A stretch of 64,000 nt of DNA from Acanthococcus lagerstroemiae. Taxonomy: Eukaryota > Arthropoda > Insecta > Hemiptera > Eriococcidae. Where the stretch lies: positions 57,744,955-57,808,954 of the forward strand of contig CM063114.1 in NCBI GenBank assembly GCA_031841125.1. Reading direction: 5' to 3'. The notes beneath the pieces were generated by a model. The model saw only the letters and a program-made list of their open reading frames with translations. It had not been told where the DNA came from and did not search any database. A program made the position numbers and the translations under genes. Positions 1-10,706 of the stretch are shown one piece after another (position 1 is the stretch's first letter; each line of letters begins with the position of its first letter).

Positions 1-52
1 AACGTTAGCTTTTAGCTAAGTTCTTAACCTTTCCGATTGGCTAAGCAGCCCT
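1..52 (+). repeat. Possible SINE tail fragment
   Basis: Positions 29-52 match, with few differences, the 3' end of the reverse-strand SINE copy at 22.34 kb (ccgattNNctaagcagccctg). The upstream bases do not align well, so this is either a truncated tail or a shared small repeat. Confidence 0.4.
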
Positions 53-518
53 GGTGTCTACCGGTCATACAAGTCATACAAAAGTCCTATAATTGAGACA
101 GTGGTCATATAAGTCATACAGATCATACAAAAGTCAAATAATTGCCTCTAATTACTTGCAGATTTGGAATAATATTTGTGAATATTATTAATAAGCATTT
201 GGGATTAATTGTAGTATTTCTTATCAAAATATGGCCAAATTGAAATTTAATTGAAAATTTTTGTTCTTTGCAACCAGTGCAAAAAGCGCATTCGCACCGG
301 GCTCTGATTTTTCCCAAGGATCCGTTAAATCTGACCAAATTTTACGAGCCCGTGGAAGAACATGCGGGACCCAGAATTTTAGAAACTAGGACTAGGTACT
401 TTTTTTTGGTGAAAATTCTGTTTAGGTGGAAAATGGTCCAAAAAAGGTCATAAAAGAGTCACACAAAAGTCATACAAAGATCATATTATTGAAAAATTCG
501 TATTTGGTAGACACCCTG
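49..518. mobile_element. Short DNA element with GGTGTCTACC ends
   Basis: The left end reads CCTGGTGTCTACC and the right end, reversed, CAGGGTGTCTACC. Both flanks just inside contain repeats of gtcatacaaaagtcatac. No clear target duplication was found. The same end sequence recurs at 8281-8626, which supports a mobile family. No coding capacity. Confidence 0.5.
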
Positions 519-3500
519 TTTGAATGAAATCGGACAATTTGGGTGGAATTATCGACTTCTCTGCAGCTTATGAATCAAGGGGCACGTGACTAAATTATAG
601 CCATCGCGACGGGGAGAGGGGTATCACCCAATCTTCCCAAAGTTGTTTGAGAAATCACCACTCGGCAAAATTTTAGTAGCTACTCAGAAAAATTGAAAAG
701 TAAAGGTTTTTGTTTTTAAGTTGAATTTTGTGGGTTTTAGTCGACATCTTTGTTGTTTACACCCCCGCCCCCTGCGACCACCCAACAAGAATTACTACGG
801 CCCTAAGGTAGTGTCATTTTTTGAAAGAAATGTAACCTCTTGGCTTGTTGATATCATTTTGCAAAAAATTCTGTCTTCTTTCAACTTTTCAAACAAAGTT
901 ATAAAAATTCTTATATTTTGATGTTTCTTTGTCAATAACGTTATCCTCTTTTTATATTTGAGATAATTATAGGGATGGGTAAATTTATACCATAGTCGCC
1001 GTTACCTAAATAAGAAATTTTTATTTCTATTTTCTTCACTGATCTTACAAAACATTTCTTTGTGTTTTTTGATGATTTTATGAGAATGCTACATTTTTGT
1101 CTATGATAGAAGGTACTTCGTCTTTTCTTCTTCCTTTCTTTCTTCAACCAGTCTCATTCAAGTTTATAATTTTTGAATTTTTTCAGATTAGTGTATTAAA
1201 TTGGTGACCTTTTAGTTTTCGTGACCATTCTGTAGAATTCAGTGGCTTAAATAAGGGGATAGGGAAATCCCTCTCCTCAGGTCAGGAAAATGTGAAACTT
1301 CAGGGTCTGTAAAGTACCATTTTATACATTTTTTCATACTAAAGGTTTTTTATTTATGCTTATAAGTAAAAATTAGAGCGAAATTTTGTGGATTCATTTC
1401 TACATATTTTTACTTAACCTAAAATATTTACCGTTCTCCCTTCCCCCGCTCACCTGAGAACGTCCTTTTTCAATTTTTGATGTAATTGCAGAAAAACAGA
1501 TAGTTATTCTTCATATTGTAATAATTTCATAAAATTCATAAGGAATTACTTTCGATTTTTGTATCGAATTCGTCAAATTTTTAATTTATTAAAAATGTAT
1601 TTTGAGAAATTTGTGGACTTGTCGCTAAAACATAAATTTTATTATACTCAAAATAATTGCAAAATGCTCAACATTCATAAATTTATTGTTTATAAATATA
1701 CATGCAGTTTTTACCAAATACAAAAACCACCCATTTTCTTAAAAAATTGCTTCCAAGACAAGCAGGTTTAATTAATTTGTATGAAAATTATGACACAAAT
1801 TGAAGAAAGTTATCTGATTTGTGGCCGCAGGTAGTTAATTTAAATTTAAGTAATTTTAAATAAGATTTTAAAGGTCATTTTGTTTGTTTAAGTACTTAAA
1901 CCTCTTTAATTTAATAACTAAACTAATACAATATAATTAATAAAATAAACATTCTTTTTTTCCTTCATAACTTCAGCTGCTACGTAGTACTAGACTAAAT
2001 TGATTAAACTAGTTCTTATAAAAATGGTCACAAAAACTAGTTGGTAACAGACTACTTTATGAGAGAAAAAATAAAAGGTTCATATGTACTGATGAGAAGG
2101 AGGATGCCCTCCCCATGAACATTTTCCAGAGTTAGGAAATGCACTAAAATCGACCCTTAATTAGCAAACTTTTTAAATCATTGATTTTTTTTTTTTGCTT
2201 GTTGATTTTAAAAATGTTTATCAGTTGGAAAAATTTCGAAACTCTTGATTTTTTTTGTCATGTTGAATTCCAAAGTGGTCGGTCATCAGTCGGAAAATCA
2301 GGTTTCCAGCTAGAAAAATTTATATTTTCAGTAGGAAAATTGTTTTCTCCTCCTCACCCTACCCCCTCCCGAAAAAAATCACTTCAGTACCTGCATCTCG
2401 GAAAAGTTGTACATCGAGCAGCCAAGAAGAAAGAATGGAAGACAGAAAGAAAGAAGTAAATATCTCGTTAAAGTTAAAATAAAAAAATAAATTAAAAAAA
2501 TACGGAAAAAATTAATTTCTACTAAATTTTAGTTACTAAAACATGAGAAAGTAACTTTTTTAAATTATTTGCATAAAATTCAAGTCGCGAATTTTTTTGT
2601 AAAATGTATGCAAAAATCATGAAAATAATTTTTGTTCTTAGGTTTTGGCAATCAAAAATTTTGGTTTTTTGTGACTAATTTCTGAACCTCAAATTTCATA
2701 TTAAGATGAGATGAATCAGAAATTTTACTGAAGAAATGTTAATGATGGGCTTGACTAGGAAGTTGCATTTTGTTTTAAATAACGTATCCAAAATTTTGTT
2801 GAAGTGAGGACATAGTAATTATTAGAAATTATGTAGGTTTTGCCCGAAGAGTTGAAAGTTTGAGACGAATTGAATATAGCTTAAAACTCTTTTAGTCTTG
2901 ATTAAAAATCTTGAAAATCTTCTAAACTTCCTGAATCCTGCAGACTGCTTTCGAATCTTTAAGATACTTAACTGAACATGTGTAAGACTCTTTAACATTG
3001 TTCCAGACTCGTTTAAGATTTCTTAACACATTCCCGAACTTATGTAATACCTATTAAACTCATCCAAATGTATTTAACACGTTGAGACTCTCAAAACTTC
3101 TCCAAAACTTACTCATGTCTCTTCAGACATGCTTTGAATTATGTTTAGAAGGACCGGTGTGAGGGAAGGGAAAGGACACTTCATCCCCATTCGTAAAATT
3201 ATACAGGAAAGTCAGGAAATTCCAGCACTCAGTCGAGAAAACTAGGAAGATAGATTTGTTTTATTTTTGCTAGCAAATTGAAAGTTGTAACATTTACTGG
3301 GAAGTCGAGAACTTTCAAGGAGCGACTGAAAAAAATGAGCAGATGAGAAGTTTTTTTCTTCCATTTTTGCTTGTTATTTGAAATTTTTAATATTTCGGTC
3401 AGAATTTCTGGTGCTGACCCCTTCCCGAACATGTTTGTCGCTCTGGCTCTTCGTTTAAATTTTTCCGAATTTGTTTAGGACAGTTCCAGGATTAATTGAC

Positions 3501-3936
3501 CCTTTCTGATGCCTGTTCAAACATGTTCAAAACTTCTTAAGACTCTCTTGAGGCTTTTTCCAAACTTGTTTACTACTCTTCTAGACGTTTCTTGTATGAC
3601 AGAGAGAGCAAGAGTGACACGATGTAGAATTACAGTTCAAGTACCTGCTAGTAGTTGTGAATTCTTTTTTTAGGACTCTTTTCTGCATTTTTAGATATCA
3701 TTTTTTAGTGTGTAAACGAATTTAAAGAATCTTGAATGGTTCGGAAAAAGTCTGGAAAGTGTTTTAATTAGCTTTATGTATTGATGAACAAGTTTGAAAA
3801 AGTGTCAAAAAGTCTCAGTCAAGCCGGGATGATCTTGAACGAGTACGAAAGAGCCTTCATGACAATCTTAAAAACAAGTCTGAAAAATATTTAAAATGTT
3901 TTAGGTATGTCTAAAGGAATTGTGAAGTACTCTTGG
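519..3936. other. Ca-beta 3' intron, no gene seen
   Basis: AT-rich intron with no recognisable exon on either strand. A lone element-like end (CAGTGGCTTAAATAAGG, about 1242) has no clear partner. From about 2880 to 3130 and 3480 to 3900 the sequence is a degenerate 20-25 bp repeat of the type AAGACTCNTT. The stretch 2085-2400 resembles the CCCC-flanked, TTTTTTGCTTG-containing cores of elements elsewhere in the window but its ends cannot be fixed. Confidence 0.5.
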
Positions 3937-4189
3937 TGGTGGATTTACATTCGAATCGGAGACATGTCACGAACAACTTTTTAAATGTCGGCGACAACTA
4001 CGGATTTACATTTATTACCAACTCTGTTGCAGACCTATCACAGACATGTCGCGGATAACTTTTCCCAGAACCGACAAGCGCCGGTTTGATAAGGATGTCG
4101 CCGACATGGTGTAGCTGTGGTGTGTTGTCAGAACAGCATCCGAAAAAATATGTTAGCTTGAAGTCGCCGACTCAAATGTAAATACACCA
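3937..4189. mobile_element. Short element with 26-bp inverted ends and GTCGGCGAC core
   Basis: The ends are inverted copies of TGGTGNATTTACATTYGARTCGG continued by MGAC, with only a few mismatches over 26 bases. The interior repeats gacatgtcgc and tgtcggcgaca several times. No coding capacity. The target duplication is not evident, so the superfamily is left open. Confidence 0.65.
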
Positions 4190-4876
4190 TGAAAGGTCTT
4201 GAACACTGCAGCTGCATAAACCATGGATACGGGGTGAGTGGAGAAATTAGATGGTGGGGAGAAGATGGGCAAGGAAATCAAGGTCTTTATTAAGGGAGAA
4301 CATTTGATCTTGAAGGATTAGAAATAGAGTAAGTGGGAGGTTTAGGAATTAACGATGGTGACATTAATCCAAAAACAGAGTATATTTAAATGTTCTAGAA
4401 CTTTCACCTTTTAGACAAAATGTTATTTTTTATGAAATTTTGCACACCTTAATTTTACACTAAAAATGCAACTTTCTGTGTAAGTCCATCAGAAAAATTC
4501 AGAAAAGTTCCTTTTAGTTTCACTCTATTAATGTTTTTCATTTAATTCATATTTTTTTCTTTTTGAACAATTTCTCATGAAATTAGTGACTTCTCTCTAA
4601 CTTTGTGATGATTTCAAGACGTTTTACAAAATTTAATGCAGAACAATTCGTACCCAGCTATTTTGCATTTTTGTGAAACCTTGGCGACTTCTTGTTTTTT
4701 GTTTTTGAAAATTAATGTAACACTGATTACGTTTTTCGCTTTTGGATAGGCTTCTCGTGGGGATGCGAGGGAAAATGAAGAAATATTCGAGTTTCAGAAG
4801 TTTTCGAGTAAAAGAAGTTTGACTAATCAAGGTGGTTATGTTTTGTTGAATTTTCCTAGAAACGTAAGATACTCAC
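4190..4876. other. Intron sequence next to exon 7
   Basis: No gene, repeat family or structured element is evident. It begins with the exon 7 donor at its right end. Confidence 0.6.
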
Positions 4877-4975
4877 TTTTGGAGAAGAAATTTTTACATA
4901 AACTATGATTGGAGCTAATGACGTTTTCATCAATTGAGAAGGGTGGTTAACGGTATCGCAGTCAAGCACTACTAA
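4877..4975 (-). CDS. Ca-beta: Ca-beta exon 7, GK-like domain (last exon in window)
   Basis: A 99-nt exon, 33 codons, phase 0 at both ends, acceptor ttttgttttacag and donor CCAAAA then gtgagt. It codes [20 protein letters not shown] and [13 protein letters not shown]. [15 protein letters not shown] and LAPIIVYxKISSPK are among the most conserved strings in the family. The next expected residues (VLQRLIKSRGK...) are not found between 1 and 4876 on either strand, so the next exon lies outside. The reading frame is open upstream into the intron, but that extension has no family similarity. Confidence 0.96.
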
Positions 4976-5868
4976 CTGTAAAACAAAAATTATTTCAATT
5001 AGATCCATGAACGTAAATAAATTTTCTAGTAAATTTATAAGAATCTTATTACGAATAACTAGTACTAGCTGCAACCAATGGCGGCGATCCTTGATTCTTC
5101 CGATGAAAATTTGCGAGATTTTTCCGTAATTTCCCGAGAAAGATTCTGTTTGAGTCTTTTCGCCCCAAAATATCTTTAAGATGAAGGTCTCCATTTTGCC
5201 CATGAAAGGAAACTGGCGATCGCTGTCATTGGATACTACTTTATTCAAACATGGTAGGAAGTCGTTAGCATATTTGGAGGGCTGAATAGCCAAGTTGTCC
5301 AAATCACGTCTCGTTTTATCCCAGTTAATAGGAAATTCTAGACCAATAGAATGCTAGCTTTAGATTAGCATCGTTTTATCAATATCATTCTGCTATAGTT
5401 GTGTACATAGGAGGTTCTCTTAAGGTGGGGCAGGTGAAAATGCTGTAGCTAAAATAGTGATGGATCAACACGGGTTTCACCCAAATTTTGACTTGACCAG
5501 CAAAAATTGAAAAAAAGCCTTCGGTTTATACTTTTGCTCAAATTTTAACTTGATAATAAATGGAAAAACTTTTCGAGTTCAAAATATGCACTGCCCAAAT
5601 TTTGATCTAACAGACACCCAGAAGACAATGTTTTCGATCAGAAATGTTCCTCTTGACAAACTCGAAAATTTATTTTCCCCTCGGCTCTGGGGTAGAAGAT
5701 ATCCCCAAGTTCTCTCTTCTTTACCCCGCTGATCTAATTAATCTATCATGTTGATATAATGCTGGCTGAAGTTTGTATTTCATTGACATTACCATTAATG
5801 GGAGAAAACGGAACGTGACTCCACTTGGTTTTTCAGCCCCTCGCGTTAGAGATTCAAAATTTACTCAC
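4976..5868. other. Ca-beta intron between exons 6 and 7
   Basis: An 893-base intron, AT-rich, bounded by gtgagt and ttttacag on the minus strand. Repeats of AAATTTTGAYYTGA-like words at 5480-5610 suggest a decayed minisatellite. No other feature is seen. Confidence 0.7.
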
Positions 5869-6028
5869 CTGTAGTGTCCTAGCTAATTCAAAAATTCTTT
5901 CTATTTCGTTTTGTACTTCTGCTGCGGAATTTACTTTCGTTCGTTCTAAAAGTGGTCGTTTGGAAGGATTGTTGAGAAAGGATCGTTTGGCTTGCGAAAC
6001 ATCGGCTGTCACCCGCGTGATAATAATT
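5869..6028 (-). CDS. Ca-beta: Ca-beta exon 6, GK-like domain middle
   Basis: A 160-nt exon with acceptor tttctttgtag and donor CTACAG then gtgagt. It completes the Arg codon from exon 5 and reads [53 protein letters not shown]. The blocks TRVTAD, AKRSxLNNPSKR and [10 protein letters not shown] are hallmarks of the beta-subunit GK-like domain. Compared with the usual AIMERSNTRS segment this protein has [10 protein letters not shown], a modest divergence. The intron to exon 5 is only 372 bases, the shortest in the window. Confidence 0.96.
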
Positions 6029-6400
6029 CTACAAAGAAAACAATTTCTATTATGTACAAACCCTGGGCGAGAAATGTGATAGGGGTGCCTGGTAATTGAG
6101 CTTTCTATTTACCCAATCTGGGATCTTTGCTTTTCGCGCCACTTCATGTTTAAAACACGCCAACCTTGTAGAACGTCTACACGTACGGATTGTTCAAACC
6201 AAGGAAACCGTATGCCCGAAAACTTCTCAAAAGCCAGGCCACAGAAAAGTGTTACAAGAGCAGTTTTTCCTCTTCGACAACCTTGACTCATCAAGTGTTC
6301 CTTGACATTACGGAAGAGGAAATACTTTCCTGCCGGTACTCGAACGAGCTCTCGACGCGAGTTGAGTCGAGTGCCCGGACTAGGTCTCGTCGCCACTCAC

Positions 6401-6635
6401 CTTCCCTCGAATCTGCGTTTCAAAAAATCGAACAAGGCCTTCTGCATCATGTCTGTGACTTCGTACCCCTTGAGCGAGGGCCCCACCAGCACCACCGGCC
6501 GCATCGAAGGAACAACATCGTACGGGGCCGCCGACTCCTGCTTTTTGAAAAAAGGTTTCCGTTTCTCCTTCGACGGTGGCGTCAGATTCGTTCTCGATTT
6601 GCCCCCGGTGCCTCCGGATAGGTCTTCTTCTTCTA
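6401..6635 (-). CDS. Ca-beta: Ca-beta exon 5, end of HOOK and start of GK-like domain
   Basis: A 232- or 235-nt exon. Two AGs in a row (TAGTAG, 6638-6633) give two equally phased starts, at 6635 or 6632, differing by one codon (V plus E, or E only). The polypyrimidine tract just upstream fits both. The product is [17 protein letters not shown], then [16 protein letters not shown], then [20 protein letters not shown] and [20 protein letters not shown]. The GPSLKG turn replaces the nucleotide-binding GPSGxGK of true guanylate kinases, so no kinase activity is expected. [10 protein letters not shown] is part of the groove that holds the channel alpha-1 interaction helix. Donor is GAAG then gtgagt; two bases of an Arg codon carry over. 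Confidence 0.96.
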
Positions 6636-7261
6636 CTATTACAATTGCGGATGGGGAAAAAAAAATATATCGTTCAGATTACTTGAGTCTTTCGAAGGCG
6701 ACTAACGAGCTAAGATAAATAGCGTTAAGCTCGAACTAGAAGCGGTACATATAGCCGTTGGAGAAAGCGAAGCGAGGGTTTTATTCGTAAATGACGATGA
6801 GATTTCAAAACCGTAAAATGAAACTTTTTCCAAACGGTACTGACAAAATGGTTCTAATTTTCATTTTAACCAAATAAATGTAAGAGGCGAATTCGAGACG
6901 CAAACGATACACAACCACCGGGTATGGTAATTCGATCGCGGGAAACTCGCAGTTAAGATAAATACTCGAAATTTATTCTAAAGTAAAACGTAAAGATTCT
7001 TCAGTTTTACTCAAATTGAAGTGATTTTTCGAACACCGTGTGCAGTCGATCTTCTCGATTCTATCCGAAACTTTCTTTCTTCTGAACTCCTGTGTTGACA
7101 GAAGCTGTCTTTATAAAGGTTCCAAGCGATGGGAAATTACAGCCTCTTCAACAGACGCCGATAGTATACAGGGTGTTTCATCAGTAAGCCCCATTCCTCT
7201 TGATCATGAAGTTGAATCGCACGGAGAATCTTACAGTTGTAAAGTCTACCATTAGAATAGG
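6636..7261. other. Ca-beta intron, part next to exon 5
   Basis: Intron sequence with the exon 5 polypyrimidine tract at its left end and no recognisable element. Confidence 0.6.
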
Positions 7262-7544
7262 ATTTTTCGAAGCAAAGCTTCTTAGGTAGGTTCAGGATGT
7301 GTAGTTGATGTAGAAAAAGTGAAACGAACGCAAACGTGAAAACATGCAACAGAAGTGACGTAGTAACGCTCCACCCATATTTAGTGAGGGAGAGAGCGCG
7401 TATGTGAAACTAGACTGCTTCCCCTCCACACCTCCATTAACAGTTTTTCGGATAACGTTCAATACACGCACCTACCAACTGATGTAGCAACTCACTCAGT
7501 GCAAAAGAAGCTTCGCTTCTGTTGGGTGTCCCCCGGTACCTCAC
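7262..7544 (+). repeat. Interspersed 283-bp repeat, copy A
   Basis: This segment matches 25462-25743 in reverse orientation along its whole length (shared blocks include agtgacgtagtaac, cacgcacctaccaactgatg and gaagcttcgcttctg). Both ends carry GAAGC/GCTTC palindromes and the right end has gtcccccggtacctcac. No coding capacity. Probably a non-autonomous element of unknown class. Confidence 0.75.
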
Positions 7545-7899
7545 ACATTTTCGAGTTATCTCTGAGCCGTTCATGATTTAGACCTAAGTTTGACGTGTCT
7601 TAAGGACGAAATCGAAATGGTTTGCCAAATCAGAGTTTCGGAAATAAAACTTTGTGGGACGCTGGTTTACTTTGTTATTTTGTCTTTATTTCATCAGGTT
7701 TCTGGTATGGCCACGATTTGAGTCCGAAGTTCGAGATTTCCCCCTTTTGAAATTGCGGTGTTGGCTTGCCCCCTTTATCGCATGTGTATATATTATCTTA
7801 GCGGTGATGTTTAAGTTTTTTTTTTCTGCCAGGGAAGAGGGGCCTCCATCAAGTTTGAGTCCCGGACCCAAAAATTCTAAATCCAGCCCTTAAACTATT

Positions 7900-10110
7900 T
7901 GACTTCGAGAATACTGTATTAAATTTTTCATTGCCATTTGACCCATTTGAAAGAGCGAAATTGACTTTATAAGAAAACCGAACAAAAATACGAAATCAGG
8001 ATTCTATCGCGGATTTCGAATTTCATCAGATTCTCGATCTGGTTCCAATTTTGGGTTCAAAATGAGTACGTCTCCCTTCCGAAGAATGAAATCGGCCAAA
8101 TTTAAAGAATGAGCATGGAAATCGTTTTTCTCTAGATTTCTCATTTTGCCCTGGTGGAGGCCTAAAATCCAAATTTGACTCTTAGGCAAAATTAACTTGG
8201 CATGAAAAATGAAATAAAGCATCGAAATAGGAATGTTTGTAGGATGCTGATTTCGAATATTTATTTCATCAGTACGGATTCAGGATGTCTACCGGACATG
8301 AAATCACGCAAAACCAGAAAATAGCATGATTTTTGCTCAAGGTAGCATGAGAACATGAGAATGGCATGATTTTTTACAATTTCTTTGTAAAAGCATGAAT
8401 TTCTAACAATTTCATTTTAACTTAAACATTTTTACGATTTAAAGTTTTTTTTTTTTCATCTTTTCATCAGAGTACCTTATCAAAATGAAACTTCCAAAAA
8501 AACGCAAACATTTCCTGCCAAAAAAGTGTATACAAGGGAGGGAGGGGGGAGGTGATTTTTAAAGAAAATTTAAAGCGTGAAAAATGGCATATGAATTTTC
8601 ATTTTCTGAAACCGGTAGATACTATGGAGTTCAGCAATACTCTGTGCGTAGGATGAAAACACTTGCACTGAAATTTTCAGGGACAAATCATCACTCTCAT
8701 TTACCCCTGTACAGCATGCTCAGACTCTATAATGAAATCCAAAACACCTTAAGTGATATCGACATCAAAGCATAGCACTTGATCGTAATATCAGATAAAC
8801 TCTTTGAAGTGTCTGCCCCCACTAGGCCTCTGTCTTTGTATCTTGGTTTCTCTGGGCTCCTATGCCTGATGAGGTTTTGGGACCACTGTTTTTGAATATT
8901 GCATTAGACGGTCTCATTTTGCCCCAATTTCAGCCTCAAAATCAAAATTCCTCCCTTTAAAATGGGTGAACATAATTTGATTCAAATTTCGAACGATGTG
9001 TTAAAATCGAGGTTTCTTGGGCTACTGGTTTTAAATATTTTACCATATTTTTGATCAGATTCCAATTTGGGTTCTAAATTTGATATTTCCAACTTCGGAA
9101 CATTCCAACGAATGAAAACTGACCCGATTTAGGAAATGAAACAAAATAAGAATTTTTAGACGACGTAAAAATATCTACTTTGAAATAGCTCAGTTTTTCA
9201 AGCCGAGCAAATTTCGCTCATTTGAAGGGCGAAATTTTGATTTTGAAGCCAAATCGAGAATCTAACGTAATTTTCGAAATCAATCCAGAAAATCCTCATT
9301 TCGGTACTTTTTTGATGTATCAAGCCAAGTAAACTGTGTTCATTCGAGAGGTCAAATTTCGGGATCAAAATTAAAAGCATGTCGAATATCTCTGCAGTAT
9401 TCAAAATTAGTGATCTAGATAATCCACAGTTTTGGACAATTCGATGATAACGGGGCGTATGGCGATGCACGCATGCCAAATTAGCCCCGGGACACCGCAC
9501 CCCCTATCCCGGAAACGCCCTGAATGGGCCTGCGTCAGAATAGGGGGTAACGTTTGGACAGTTAGCTCGATTTACTATGCCCAGCAATTTTCCCTGATTT
9601 GGAAATGTAGATTTGATTTTTGGGCAAAATAAAAAATCGAATGCAATATTTCAAATCAGCGGCCCAAGAAACCCTCACATTGATTTCTTCAGGCTAACTA
9701 AATTTTGCCTATTTCAAAAGTCAGATTTCGGTTTTAGGGTCCCAATTCGAGCCAAATCGAAAATCTTATGCAGTATTCGAAATCAGTGACGAAATAACAC
9801 TTGTTTCGGTTGTTGTTCAATTATTCATACCTCGCTAGTTTTTGTTATTTTGAAAGATTGAACTTTGATTTTGCAGCCAAATTCGAGCAAAATTAAAAAT
9901 GTAATGCTGTATTTGAAATGAACGACCCAAACCACTCACTTTCGATATCTCATTCAATTTTTTAGAGCCAGTTATTTTCGCCCTTCACAAGTAGGAAATG
10001 TCGAATTTAAGGCCCAAATTAGAGCTGGATCCAAAATCCGACGAATGTATTCGAAATCTGACTCAAGAAACTTCTACTGTGATCGTTTTTTCGATATCAG
10101 TTGATGGTAT
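7900..10110. repeat. Degenerate tandem satellite, period about 125-137 bp
   Basis: A phrase like gtattcgaaatcagtgacccaagaaacc recurs near 9274, 9397, 9643, 9773, 9910 and 10047, spaced 123-137 bases (one gap is double). Between them lie shared blocks such as gggcgaaattttgatttt and ccaaattcgag. Units are strongly diverged. A related stretch is at 39830-40130. The array fills most of the intron between exons 4 and 5 and is interrupted by an element at 8281-8626. Confidence 0.65.
8281..8626. mobile_element. Short DNA element with GTCTACCGG ends
   Basis: Left end CAGGATGTCTACCGG and, reversed, right end CATAGTATCTACCGG. The interior repeats gcatgatttt and agcatgagaac. Related by its ends to 49-518. 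Interrupts the surrounding satellite. Confidence 0.6.
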
Positions 10111-10471
10111 GTTTAAGCCTCCTTTGCGGAGCTAAAATTTTTTCCACTAAGAAACTAGATCTTATCACTTGGAGATGCTTTTTTATCCTGTGTTGACCCG
10201 GCTTCACGATTTTAAAAAAATCAGTGGGGGAAGGGATTCGTGGAAAAATCTGTACTTGCGTTCACGATGAAACACCCTGCACATCTTCATCTAAATTTTT
10301 TCTAAAACTAGCGTCTCCAATTCGCCTTTTACTAACTCTACAACAAATTCGAAACAGCCGTTGCATTCGGTTAGATAAAATGTAAACTAAGTTATAATTA
10401 TACTGAGGAGTAATAAACTGTGTTACGCTCCGTAAAATGAATAACTGCATGTAAGGGTACGCTCAACATAC

Positions 10472-10706
10472 CAGGGGAAGGCGGGGAAGAGCCACTCGAA
10501 TTGGCGCTTTTTGCTGGTGTCAACATATCAGACGCTAGTGCGCCTAAATTACCGGATGATGGAGGTTTGGTCATGTATAGTTTCGTGTTTCGCACTTGGG
10601 TTTGTTGCAGTCTTAAGTTCTCCAATTTGAGGGGAGACGGTATGAAGCCGACGTCGCATCCTTCCTTCACTAGCCGCCCGATCCACCAGTTGTTGTCATA
10701 CTTTTC
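10472..10706 (-). CDS. Ca-beta: Ca-beta exon 4, second half of SH3 domain and HOOK linker
   Basis: A 235-nt exon, 78 codons plus one base, acceptor ctcgtgtcaacag type and donor CCCCTG then gtatgt. It opens [20 protein letters not shown] and [17 protein letters not shown], the conserved end of the SH3 domain. It then runs into a Ser/Pro-rich stretch ([16 protein letters not shown], then [13 protein letters not shown]). That low-complexity stretch is the HOOK linker, the most variable part of the family, a site of alternative splicing and of effects on channel inactivation. The single leftover G is completed by exon 5. The exon is richer in G+C than its introns. Confidence 0.95.

Noticed and set aside
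4976..5302. Upstream extension of the exon 7 reading frame
   Set aside because: The frame is open for about 100 codons but loses all family similarity exactly at the acceptor at 4976, and exon 6 joins there in phase.
6190..6718. Long plus-strand ORFs over 6.2-6.7 kb
   Set aside because: They are antisense shadows of Ca-beta exon 5, whose minus-strand product matches the family block by block.
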